A stretch of 25,365 nt of DNA. It comes from an uncultured Bacilli bacterium. Lineage in GTDB: Bacteria > Bacillota_I > Bacilli_A > RF39 > UBA660. The notes beneath the pieces were generated by a model. It ran no database searches. It was not told the origin of the DNA and saw only the letters and a program-made list of their open reading frames with translations. Shown here piece by piece: positions 1 to 6,045 of this stretch. Position 1 is the first letter of the stretch; the number at the start of each line of letters is the position of its first letter. A program made the translations under genes and the position numbers. The stretch lies in assembly GCA_934085565.1 (NCBI GenBank), contig CAKOHG010000009.1:1-25365 (forward strand). The letters are read 5' to 3'.

Positions 1-80
1 TTACTAGCAACGGAAGATTATATGTATTCTTTCGTTATTGGAAAAAAGTTGTAGATAACTACGACACTCGCTCCATTTAA
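1..80 (+). CDS. 3' end of an unidentified gene (partial)
   Basis: The window opens inside what may be the last codons of a plus-strand gene. One frame (from base 3) runs to a TAA at 78-80 and ends five bases before a strong plus-strand terminator, which is the spacing expected of a real gene end. A second frame (from base 1) ends earlier, at TAG 52-54. About 25 residues are too few to name a family, and I do not recognise them. The choice of frame rests only on closeness to the terminator. Confidence 0.3.
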   Translation, partial: TSNGRLYVFFRYWKKVVDNYDTRSI

Positions 81-84
81 AATC

Positions 85-120
85 AACTTACAAACTTCAT
101 CGTTTGTAAGTTTTTATTTT
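85..120 (+). terminator. Rho-independent terminator
   Basis: A perfect 11 bp inverted repeat (AACTTACAAAC at 85-95, GTTTGTAAGTT at 102-112) with a 6-base loop is followed by a T-rich tract. It ends transcription coming from the partial gene at the left edge. Confidence 0.8.
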
Positions 121-215
121 ATATAAATAAATTTCAAAAAATAGGAAAAAATTATCAGAATAATTTCATCTTCTTTTTATATATTTATAAGTTTAATGGT
201 AAAATTTATGTCTAT

Positions 216-246
216 TTGACACTGAATTTGTACTCCTGTACAAATT
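216..246 (+). promoter_or_regulatory. Promoter-like site overlapping a perfect palindrome
   Basis: TTGACA (216-221), a 17 bp spacer and TACAAA (239-244) form a good plus-strand promoter. A perfect 9 bp inverted repeat (AATTTGTAC 225-233, GTACAAATT 238-246) with a 4-base loop covers the spacer and the -10, as an operator would. No credible gene follows on the plus strand. The rest of 121-352 holds nothing I can identify. Confidence 0.4.
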
Positions 247-352
247 TTATATGATAATTTTCATATCCTTAGTATTCACAAGAAGCCCTTAAATCATTTG
301 AAGAAGAAGAATATAGTTATGATGAATGAACACTTTATAATTGATTACTTTA

Positions 353-1498
353 TCAATCTATGATTCCATCTTCTTTCATCATTATTACACTTTCTTCATG
401 AGAATCTTCATCTTTTGATATATTTATAAATTTGTTATTCCATAAGGTTACTCTTTCATTACATAAACTTAAACTAAATATTTTTGGCTTACCATCAAAT
501 ATATCCTTATGTTCTTTTTCATTATAATAATATTCTTCTAACTCCATATTTCTTTTATAAAATGTCTGTGCTTCAGCATTCCAGATTTCAAAAGTATATA
601 ATCTTAAATATTTTTTGTTCAACTTCTTTGCCATTTCAATCGTATAATCCAACATTTCTTTCCCATATCCTAATTTTCGATATTCCTTTTTTATTCCAAA
701 CCAGCTTAACCAAGCAGTCTCTGAATACTCTGGAATTTCATAAATACCTGTTACACCAACTGGTATATCTCTCATATAAACTATATATCCCATATATAAT
801 TCTTTTTTTTCTCCTGTGATTTTTGATCTATATACTGAATATGCACTTGAATTAGGAAAAATCTCATATTGTAATGTTGATGCAGTCTTTATATTATTTT
901 TATTTATTTCCTCAAATCTCAATTTCTTTATCATTTTACAATTTTTTTCTGTTTTCTCTTTTCCTAATATTGCCTCATAAATACTTAGTATTTCATCAAT
1001 GATGATATCCTCATTATCATTGATATTAGAAAATAAATACGGTGTATACATAACATCAAATAAAACTACATCAAAATTCAATTTTTTAAAACCAACTTTT
1101 TCATAGAAATTAGCTCTCTTTTCTCTCAGCAAATTTTCTTCTATATCTTTGCCAAATCCAACTTTTTCAATTTCTATAAAAACACCTTTATTTTCTTTTT
1201 CCTGTTCTAACAAAATTTGCAGTGCCTTAGTACCAAATTTATTATTTCCATATTGTGGTAGTATAGCAAAATAATCTAAAACACTATATCCCTTGTCTTT
1301 AACTTTATTTAAAATCATAAAGCCAATTATTTCATCTTTATATAAAATTTCTATAATCCTTGTATAGCACTTTTCATAAGATAAACGCAAGAGTTCTAAT
1401 GGCTTTCTTTCATCTTCTGGAAATAGCTCTAAATAATATGAGTATATTTCTTTTTTAAATTTATTTATGTCTATATTTTTTAATTTCATATCTTCCAT
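353..1498 (-). CDS. Tandem GNAT-family acetyltransferase (two GNAT domains)
   Basis: A 381-residue protein made of two GNAT N-acetyltransferase units. The first (about residues 1-150) has a degenerate acetyl-CoA loop, QYGNNKFG, near residue 83. The second (about 195-340) has a canonical motif A, KKEYRKLGYGKEML, near residue 273, followed by the usual strand and NAEAQTFYKR helix. Single-domain GNATs are about 150-180 residues, so this is a two-unit fusion in which the C-terminal unit looks the more likely active one. Substrate is unknown. The start ATG at 1498 has an AGGAG 12 bases upstream; an in-frame ATG three codons later is the alternative. The gene ends in tandem stops (TGA TAA). It appears to be transcribed alone. 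Confidence 0.85.
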   Translation of the reverse strand: MEDMKLKNIDINKFKKEIYSYYLELFPEDERKPLELLRLSYEKCYTRIIEILYKDEIIGFMILNKVKDKGYSVLDYFAILPQYGNNKFGTKALQILLEQEKENKGVFIEIEKVGFGKDIEENLLREKRANFYEKVGFKKLNFDVVLFDVMYTPYLFSNINDNEDIIIDEILSIYEAILGKEKTEKNCKMIKKLRFEEINKNNIKTASTLQYEIFPNSSAYSVYRSKITGEKKELYMGYIVYMRDIPVGVTGIYEIPEYSETAWLSWFGIKKEYRKLGYGKEMLDYTIEMAKKLNKKYLRLYTFEIWNAEAQTFYKRNMELEEYYYNEKEHKDIFDGKPKIFSLSLCNERVTLWNNKFINISKDEDSHEESVIMMKEDGIID

Positions 1499-1523
1499 AA
1501 TTAATAGTATCTCCTATCTCATT

Positions 1524-1551
1524 AATGTATTGTATATTGGATTCATGTCAA
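1524..1551 (-). promoter_or_regulatory. Putative promoter of the GNAT gene
   Basis: On the minus strand TTGACA (1546-1551) is followed after 16 bp by TACATT (1524-1529), about 25 bases before the start codon. The -35 is perfect and the -10 is weak. Confidence 0.45.
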
Positions 1552-1678
1552 ATTTTTAAACATATTTTCATGGACAAATTACAATATAATGTAGTCGCAT
1601 TTAAACAAAAATCATTTTTGTAATGTAAATTATTTGGTTTGAAGCTTAATAATTAATCTTAAAATAAATTCTAAGATG

Positions 1679-1714
1679 TTATACCAATGACTCAATAAAT
1701 TCAAATTTTTCCAT
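1679..1714 (-). pseudogene. Start-codon stub of a duplicated gene (11 codons then stop)
   Basis: Repeat copy 1 carries the same ribosome binding site and start as the ProX-like gene at 2814-3356. It begins MEKFEF, versus MEKFEL in the intact gene, but stops after MEKFEFIESLV. It is best read as the surviving 5' end of a second copy whose body has been lost. The upstream promoter is preserved. Confidence 0.55.
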
Positions 1715-1839
1715 TTTTTCTCCAATTTTAATAATAAATTAATAACGCTTCACATATATTATTTTACATAAATTCTATGTTTCATTCAACACTATATAGA
1801 CATATATTAATATCTAGAATTTTATAAAAAAGCTTCTAT
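1699..1839. repeat. Direct repeat, copy 1 (~141 bp)
   Basis: This stretch matches 3341-3482 in the same orientation with roughly ten differences and about one length change, by eye. It contains, on the minus strand, a promoter (TTGAAT 1784-1789, 17 bp spacer, TAAAAT 1761-1766), a GGAG ribosome binding site and the start ATG at 1714. Its right end abuts broken kinase coding sequence. Confidence 0.85.
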
Positions 1840-2795
1840 TTCAGAATTAAAAGAAGTTTATAATTTTAATGATGATGAAATACTAGATAAACTAAATTCA
1901 GAATTAGTTAATATGTCTAAATTTAAAAACTGGACAGAATGGATTGAACACTTTGAAAATACAATTTCTAATTCCTCATCAACAATAAAAACTTTTATAG
2001 ACTTAAGAGATTACTTAATTTCAAATGGAATTAACACTATTTTTGGTAAAATAAAGAATATACAAAAGCAAATAGGACAAGGTGGAAATTCAATTGTTTG
2101 TTTTGGAACTTTAAATGACGAAGATATTGCAATTAAAATTTTAATAAATTTTGATAGTGATTAAAAAAATAGATTTTATTTAGAATATTATAATATCATT
2201 AGACGTATTACAAACTATAACGGTATTGTACATCAATATTTTCTAGGCAATCTTCATGTTGAAAATTATGAATTACCGTACATAGTTATGAAAAAATATA
2301 AATCACAACTAAAATATAATTCAGATATTAGTGTCGATGAGTTATTTAAAAATATTGAACAGCTAATTTTGCCATTAAAGTACATACATAGTTTAGGTAT
2401 TATACATAGAGATTTAAAACCACAAAATATTTTAATAGACGACAATAATAATTTAAACATCAGTGATTTTGGAATAGCATATTTTGATCCAGAAGATTTT
2501 GCTTTAACAGGTCATACTGTTAAATATGATAGACTAGCAAATTTTGATTTTTCAGCGCCAGAGCAAAGAAATTCTAAATATTTACCTTGCCCAGCCACCG
2601 ACATATATGCATTTGGACAAATAATACAATGGATGGTATATTCTGAAACTCATAAGGGAACAAATAGGCAACAATTGTATAAAAAACTAAAGGATAAAAG
2701 AATTAGATAAAATCGTTGATAAATGCTTATCAAACAATCCAAAAGATAGATTTCAATCTTTTGAAGAAATTGAAAGTAAAATTAATAATATTTAA
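1823..2795 (+). pseudogene. Broken Hanks-type Ser/Thr protein kinase
   Basis: A eukaryotic-like kinase domain is readable across two lesions. From the start: an open frame without its own start from about 1823 (ATG at 1913 lacks a ribosome binding site), the glycine loop GQGGNSIVCFG, the ATP-binding lysine in AIKIL, an in-frame TAA at 2162-2164, then KNRFYLEYYN onward in the same frame, the catalytic loop HRDLKPQN, the metal-binding DFG, SAPEQ, and the helix-F region DIYAFG. Near 2696-2699 one extra A in an A run shifts the frame. Removing it restores KDKELDKIV and the usual subdomain XI NPKDRF, ending at TAA 2793-2795. Catalytic motifs are intact, so decay is recent. The 5' end is cut at repeat copy 1. 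The substrate and original N-terminus are unknown. Confidence 0.85.
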
Positions 2796-2813
2796 AAAAA
2801 TGTTAATTAATTT

Positions 2814-3356
2814 TCATAAAATATTTATATCATGTTTTAAATAAGGAATAAGTTTATTTTTAAAATCATTCATACTAATTCTTACTGTAGATTTGTTTTC
2901 ATTAGGATGAAATCTAAAGTAATCCGTCTTTAATATTTTTTCATCTATAAACAGTTTGATTTTGTTATCATTATCATTCACAAGTTCCATAATACTTACT
3001 GCACCTGAATGTGTTTTTAATAAAGTTGCTAAATCTTCAGCTTTTGCCATAGTTATTTTAGGTAATTCATATTTATTTCTAAAACCTTTTTCATCAAATC
3101 TTGCTTCTCTCGGTATAATGATAAAGAAAAAACATTCTTTATTTTTAGTCCTAAATATTAAATTTTTTATTCCCACGACTTGAAGGGCTTTATCTATTAA
3201 TTTCAAATCCTCAAGTTCTTTTGGAAAAAAATTATATTCTACTCTTTGATACTTAATATCCATACTATCTAAGATATCATAACACTCTTTTTCTTTTACA
3301 TCTTCTATATTGTCCGGTCTGCCATTTAATAACTCACTTAATTCAAATTTTTCCAT
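2814..3356 (-). CDS. ProX/YbaK-family aminoacyl-tRNA deacylase-like protein
   Basis: A 180-residue protein whose central and C-terminal part (about residues 25-175) reads like the free-standing prolyl-tRNA editing family (ProX/PrdX, YbaK domain), which hydrolyses mischarged aminoacyl-tRNA in the cytoplasm. Recognisable stretches are KNLIFRTKNK, FFIIIP, the helix with KAEDLATLL, then HSGAVSIMELVND and FRFHPNENKSTVRI. Length fits the family. The start ATG at 3356 has GGAG at good spacing and a promoter within repeat copy 2. The exact mischarged substrate (Ala- or Cys-tRNA-Pro, or other) cannot be told. It lies tail to tail with the broken kinase, 18 bases away, and ends without a clear terminator. 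Confidence 0.8.
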   Translation of the reverse strand: MEKFELSELLNGRPDNIEDVKEKECYDILDSMDIKYQRVEYNFFPKELEDLKLIDKALQVVGIKNLIFRTKNKECFFFIIIPREARFDEKGFRNKYELPKITMAKAEDLATLLKTHSGAVSIMELVNDNDNKIKLFIDEKILKTDYFRFHPNENKSTVRISMNDFKNKLIPYLKHDINIL

Positions 3357-3482
3357 TTTTTCTCCAATCTTAACAATAAATTAATAATGCTTCACATATA
3401 CTATTTTACATAAATTCTATGTTTCATTCAATATTATATAATCACATATTAATATCTAGAATTTTATAAAAGAATCTTCTAT
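3341..3482. repeat. Direct repeat, copy 2 (~142 bp)
   Basis: This is the second copy of the 1699-1839 element. It covers the first five codons, ribosome binding site and promoter of the ProX-like gene. The two copies frame about 1.5 kb holding the kinase remnant and the ProX-like gene. Confidence 0.85.
3403..3431 (-). promoter_or_regulatory. Promoter of the ProX-like gene
   Basis: TTGAAT (3426-3431), a 17 bp spacer and TAAAAT (3403-3408) on the minus strand, about 45 bases before the start codon. The same boxes and spacer are kept in repeat copy 1 (1761-1789). Confidence 0.7.
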
Positions 3483-3530
3483 GGAAGAAACAAAATGTAT
3501 AATTATGTTAGTAGATTTAGAACAAATTAA

Positions 3531-3567
3531 AAAGCCTGTTTTTCATATTTAAGAAACAGGTCTTTTT
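3531..3567 (-). terminator. Bidirectional terminator
   Basis: CCTGTTT (3535-3541) and AAACAGG (3554-3560) pair around a 12-base loop, with A runs on the left and T runs on the right, so it can work on both strands. It lies 11 bases after the end of the minus-strand zinc-ribbon gene. Confidence 0.75.
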
Positions 3568-3577
3568 TCATATTATT

Positions 3578-4126
3578 TTATAACATATCATCATTTTTTA
3601 TTCTGTCACCATATTTGTCAAAGGTAGGTAACTCACCGATATTAGGATCTCTTAAAGGTTGATCTTTTTCATCATTATATACTCTAAAAACAGTTGTATA
3701 ATTAGCCTTACAATAACGAAATTCCGTATGTAAAATACCATATTTTGCTGTTTTAAATTCATTTTTTTGAACTCCAGTATAACAGTTGGCGCCCATAGTA
3801 ACTAAATCAAAATCTAGGCCAAGTTCATATAATATATAATCTATTTTTCCAAAATAAGAAGTCATAGAAATATTAACCTTTATTGGAAGATTAGCATAAT
3901 ATTCTTTTTCTGCTTCTTCTTGAGCTTTTCTTTTGTTTTCATTAACGATACTTATTCCTGTATAAACTCCTACTCCAATTACTACAACAATTATAATGAC
4001 TGCTATTAATATTATCGGTACTTTTTTTCCTTTTTTGTTAAATTTAAGTTTTGTTTTACATTTTGGACAACGTTTCATGTTTTCATCGACTTTTTCATGA
4101 CATTTTGGACAACTACTCAAATTCAC
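3578..4126 (-). CDS. Zinc-ribbon membrane protein, unknown function
   Basis: I place the start at the GTG at 4126 (182 residues), because AAAGGAG lies 8 bases upstream; a longer reading to 4279 would run through the promoter region. The protein begins with a zinc ribbon of two CxxC pairs (CPKCHEK...CPKCKTK, about residues 6-25), then a basic stretch and one long membrane helix (about 37-62), then an outward domain of about 115 residues with a central GANCYTG and a second cysteine in FRYCKANYTTVF. The layout (cytoplasmic zinc ribbon, single helix, extracellular domain) is common in Bacillota proteins with no known role. It is divergent from the XRE regulator, with a shared palindrome over its -35 region. 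Confidence 0.75.
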   Translation of the reverse strand: MNLSSCPKCHEKVDENMKRCPKCKTKLKFNKKGKKVPIILIAVIIIVVVIGVGVYTGISIVNENKRKAQEEAEKEYYANLPIKVNISMTSYFGKIDYILYELGLDFDLVTMGANCYTGVQKNEFKTAKYGILHTEFRYCKANYTTVFRVYNDEKDQPLRDPNIGELPTFDKYGDRIKNDDML

Positions 4127-4148
4127 ACTATCAACTCCTTTCCTTTTT

Positions 4149-4183
4149 ATTATATCACAATTTCTCACCGAACAAGTGAGAAA
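4149..4183 (-). promoter_or_regulatory. Promoter with operator-like palindrome between divergent genes
   Basis: On the minus strand TATAAT (4149-4154) sits 16 bases before the AAAGGAG ribosome binding site. The inverted repeat TTTCTCAC-N7-GTGAGAAA (4161-4183) covers the expected -35 position. A third, imperfect half-site, TGAGAAA, follows at about 4199. The natural candidate to bind it is the XRE protein encoded next door. Confidence 0.55.
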
Positions 4184-4231
4184 GTTAAAACAAATAAATG
4201 AGAAAATGTTATCGATAGGTAGGGGATACCA

Positions 4232-4474
4232 TTGATTGATAAAAGCAGCGAAAATTACATTTATTATCTTGTTGGTCAAAATTTAAAAAAACAACGTAAA
4301 TTAAAACATTTCACAGTAACTAAATTAGCAATGGCTTGTAATTATAGTGAGGGTTTTATCATGAATATTGAAAGTCCTAATTATTTACAAACTTTTAGTT
4401 TAGGAACCATTTGGAAATTTGCTAATGTGCTAGGAATTGATGTACGTGATTTGTTTGAACCACTAGACAATTAA
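4232..4474 (+). CDS. XRE/Cro-CI family transcriptional regulator
   Basis: An 80-residue protein that is almost entirely one helix-turn-helix domain of the Cro/CI type. The segment FTVTKLAMACNYSEGFIMNIES (about residues 27-48) is the helix-turn-helix; after it comes the FSLGTIWKFANVLGIDVRDLFEP tail typical of these small regulators. There is no sensor domain. The start is a TTG at 4232 with AGGGG 7 bases upstream. It is divergent from the zinc-ribbon membrane protein gene and probably acts on the palindrome between them, as repressor or autoregulator. The gene is followed by a strong bidirectional terminator. Confidence 0.85.
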   Translation: MIDKSSENYIYYLVGQNLKKQRKLKHFTVTKLAMACNYSEGFIMNIESPNYLQTFSLGTIWKFANVLGIDVRDLFEPLDN

Positions 4475-4519
4475 TGAATAGCCTTTACTAATGAAACTTA
4501 TTTATTCTTTTTCATAAAC

Positions 4520-4557
4520 AAAAACTGTAGACATTAAAAGTTCTACAGTTTTTATTT
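4520..4557. terminator. Bidirectional terminator between convergent genes
   Basis: A perfect 11 bp stem (AAAAACTGTAG 4520-4530, CTACAGTTTTT 4543-4553) with a 12-base loop and A/T runs on both sides. It serves the XRE gene from the left and the yidD-like gene from the right. Confidence 0.85.
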
Positions 4558-4619
4558 GATTATTATTAAACTAATAAGTTTGATTTGATTGCTAAGAAAT
4601 TATCTTTCAAAAAAATTGC

Positions 4620-5003
4620 TTAGGGATAGTCATATCCTCCATCCGTAATATTACATCTTTTTAATCTATTAATTCCTTTCTTTAGGCCACGTATCAAACC
4701 ATATTTTTGTAAACACATCAACATGTAATTTGAACAACTTGGTTCGAATCTACATTTGCTTCTGATACTTATTGGAGCAATATGTTGATATATTTCAATA
4801 AATAAAATTAAGATATTTTTTATATTTAAGATAAAATATACCGTTGTGAATAACAAAAAATACACTTTGTCCAAACTCATAAAGTTTAAAATAACGACGC
4901 CTAAAATATACAAAATTACTAATATCAAAAGTTTAGGAATATTAATAGGGGTTTTATTATAAATACGTTTATAATTTAAACTTCTTGGATCTTTACTATT
5001 CAT
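4620..5003 (-). CDS. YidD-like membrane protein insertion efficiency factor with extra N-terminal helices
   Basis: The C-terminal ~60 residues are a clear YidD domain: IYQHIAPISI, KCRFEPSCSNYML (Cys 84 and 90), GLIRGLKKGINRLKRC (Cys 117) and the ending DGGYDYP. YidD helps the YidC/Sec system place proteins in the membrane. Ordinary YidD is about 70-90 residues with one amphipathic N-terminal helix. This one has 127, with two strongly hydrophobic segments (about residues 23-41 and 46-69) in front, so it is probably an integral membrane variant. The main yidD (beside rnpA and yidC) would be elsewhere. The start overlaps the end of the DUF4177-like gene by 8 bases, so the two are probably translated together. 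Confidence 0.85.
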   Translation of the reverse strand: MNSKDPRSLNYKRIYNKTPINIPKLLILVILYILGVVILNFMSLDKVYFLLFTTVYFILNIKNILILFIEIYQHIAPISIRSKCRFEPSCSNYMLMCLQKYGLIRGLKKGINRLKRCNITDGGYDYP

Positions 5004-5217
5004 CTCTATAAAATATTAACATGTAACTATATAAAGTTACTGGCTTTTGGAAACAACCAGGCTTTTCTGTTATCGCAATTTTTTCCATAGAATGATATTC
5101 CCATCCTTGATTAACCATGTTATTGATAATGTTTTCAAATAATTGATACGCTGAACCTATCTCGCCTTGTTTTACAATTATTTCCTGTGGCCCACCTACT
5201 ACTTTATATCTTCTCAT
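4996..5217 (-). CDS. DUF4177-like small protein
   Basis: A 73-residue soluble protein starting MRRYKVVGGP and containing a helix followed by NQGWEYHSMEKIAI, the pattern of DUF4177-type proteins (short alpha/beta proteins of unknown role with a conserved GWE near the middle). The ATG at 5217 has AAAGGAG 8 bases upstream, and a TATAAT-like box lies just before that with no clear -35. It is the first gene of a pair with the YidD-like protein. That pairing is the only functional hint, and I would not go beyond family resemblance. Confidence 0.65.
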   Translation of the reverse strand: MRRYKVVGGPQEIIVKQGEIGSAYQLFENIINNMVNQGWEYHSMEKIAITEKPGCFQKPVTLYSYMLIFYRDE

Positions 5218-5313
5218 CTCTACACTCTCCTTTTACAAATTATAACATATCTCCACATAAAATTATATTTTATTTACATTATTGATTTTTTTAGGTATCT
5301 TATTTAATCTTTT

Positions 5314-5742
5314 TTATGAATTCTTTTCTATGGCATTTATTAAAAATATGGACCACATAATAATAAGGATAATAACCTTTGATTTTTTTCCCAATTTCTT
5401 AGATTTAACAATAAAATAAGTAGCCGTGAATGGAAAAAATAAAATCCACGCTATTAATAACCATAATATGTCATACCTTTTTCGAGGAGGATCAAAATAA
5501 TAATTTTTACTATCACTATTTATATTCATATTATTATGATTATTTTGCCTATTTTCTTGTTGTGCTCTTATTCTTCCTTTTTCAAATTGATAGCCTTTTT
5601 GCTCCATATCGTCTAGTTTGACACATGAATCATTTTTTATTTTAAAAGTCGTTTGACAATATTGACAAGTCACTGTGTTAACATCAGGATTAGCATTTAA
5701 AATAGCTCCACAATTTTTACATCTCAATTCAATTAAACTCAC
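5314..5742 (-). CDS. Zinc-ribbon protein with two membrane helices
   Basis: A protein of about 142 residues with a zinc ribbon at the N-terminus (ELRCKNCGAIL...VTCQYCQTTF, two CxxC pairs), a polar Asn/Gln-rich linker, then two hydrophobic helices at the C-terminus (about residues 92-111 and 121-139). The ribbon is of the type found in many Bacillota membrane-anchored proteins without known activity. Two starts are possible: TTG at 5751, which touches the AGAAG, or GTG at 5742, which has the AGAAG 9 bases upstream. I prefer the second. It is transcribed in the same direction as its neighbours, but a gap of about 95 bases separates it from the DUF4177-like gene. Confidence 0.75.
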   Translation of the reverse strand: MSLIELRCKNCGAILNANPDVNTVTCQYCQTTFKIKNDSCVKLDDMEQKGYQFEKGRIRAQQENRQNNHNNMNINSDSKNYYFDPPRKRYDILWLLIAWILFFPFTATYFIVKSKKLGKKSKVIILIIMWSIFLINAIEKNS

Positions 5743-5827
5743 ATTACTCAACTTCTTTTCTATTCAAATTATATAATAGGAGCCTTCAATTTACAAGGTA
5801 CTCAAAAGGCAATACAAATTATCAATA

Positions 5828-5971
5828 TTATTTTTTAAACTCTGTAATGTATTTATAAAATTCTTGTTCTTCTTCATAATTCCAATTAAACATTCCATTT
5901 CTTATAAAATAGGCTTTTTCATTTACAATTCCCATATTTCTTAATTCCTTATCATGCAAAATATATTCTTT
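5828..5971 (-). pseudogene. C-terminal remnant or very small ORF of unknown identity
   Basis: An open minus-strand frame (up to 47 codons, or 35 from the ATG at 5935) ends at TAA 5828-5830. It reads like ordinary protein (GIVNEKAYFIRNG, NWNYEEEQEFYKYI), but a TAA at 5972-5974 blocks it upstream and there is no good ribosome binding site. It may be the tail of a lost gene. I do not recognise the family. The rest of 5752-6045 shows nothing else. Confidence 0.35.
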
Positions 5972-6045
5972 TTAACAAGGTTTCATTAAAGTTTGATATT
6001 ACATTTATCGATATCTATCCTAATCTCATTTATAACTTCTATTTT

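Noticed and set aside
273..329. Plus-strand open stretch ending EALKSFEEEEYSYDE before TGA
   Set aside because: It has 18 codons after a stop, no start codon and no ribosome binding site; too short to call a gene or remnant.
3481..3552. Plus-strand mini ORF starting MEETKCIIMLVDLEQ
   Set aside because: It lies across the end of the repeat and into the terminator hairpin, and has no ribosome binding site; most likely chance.
4127..4279. N-terminal extension of the zinc-ribbon membrane protein up to 4279
   Set aside because: It would translate through the promoter and palindrome; the GTG at 4126 has a far better ribosome binding site.
5990..6045. In-frame continuation of the methyltransferase past its TAA stop
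   Set aside because: Only 19 codons to the next stop; the protein already ends in normal family fashion, so read-through is not supported.
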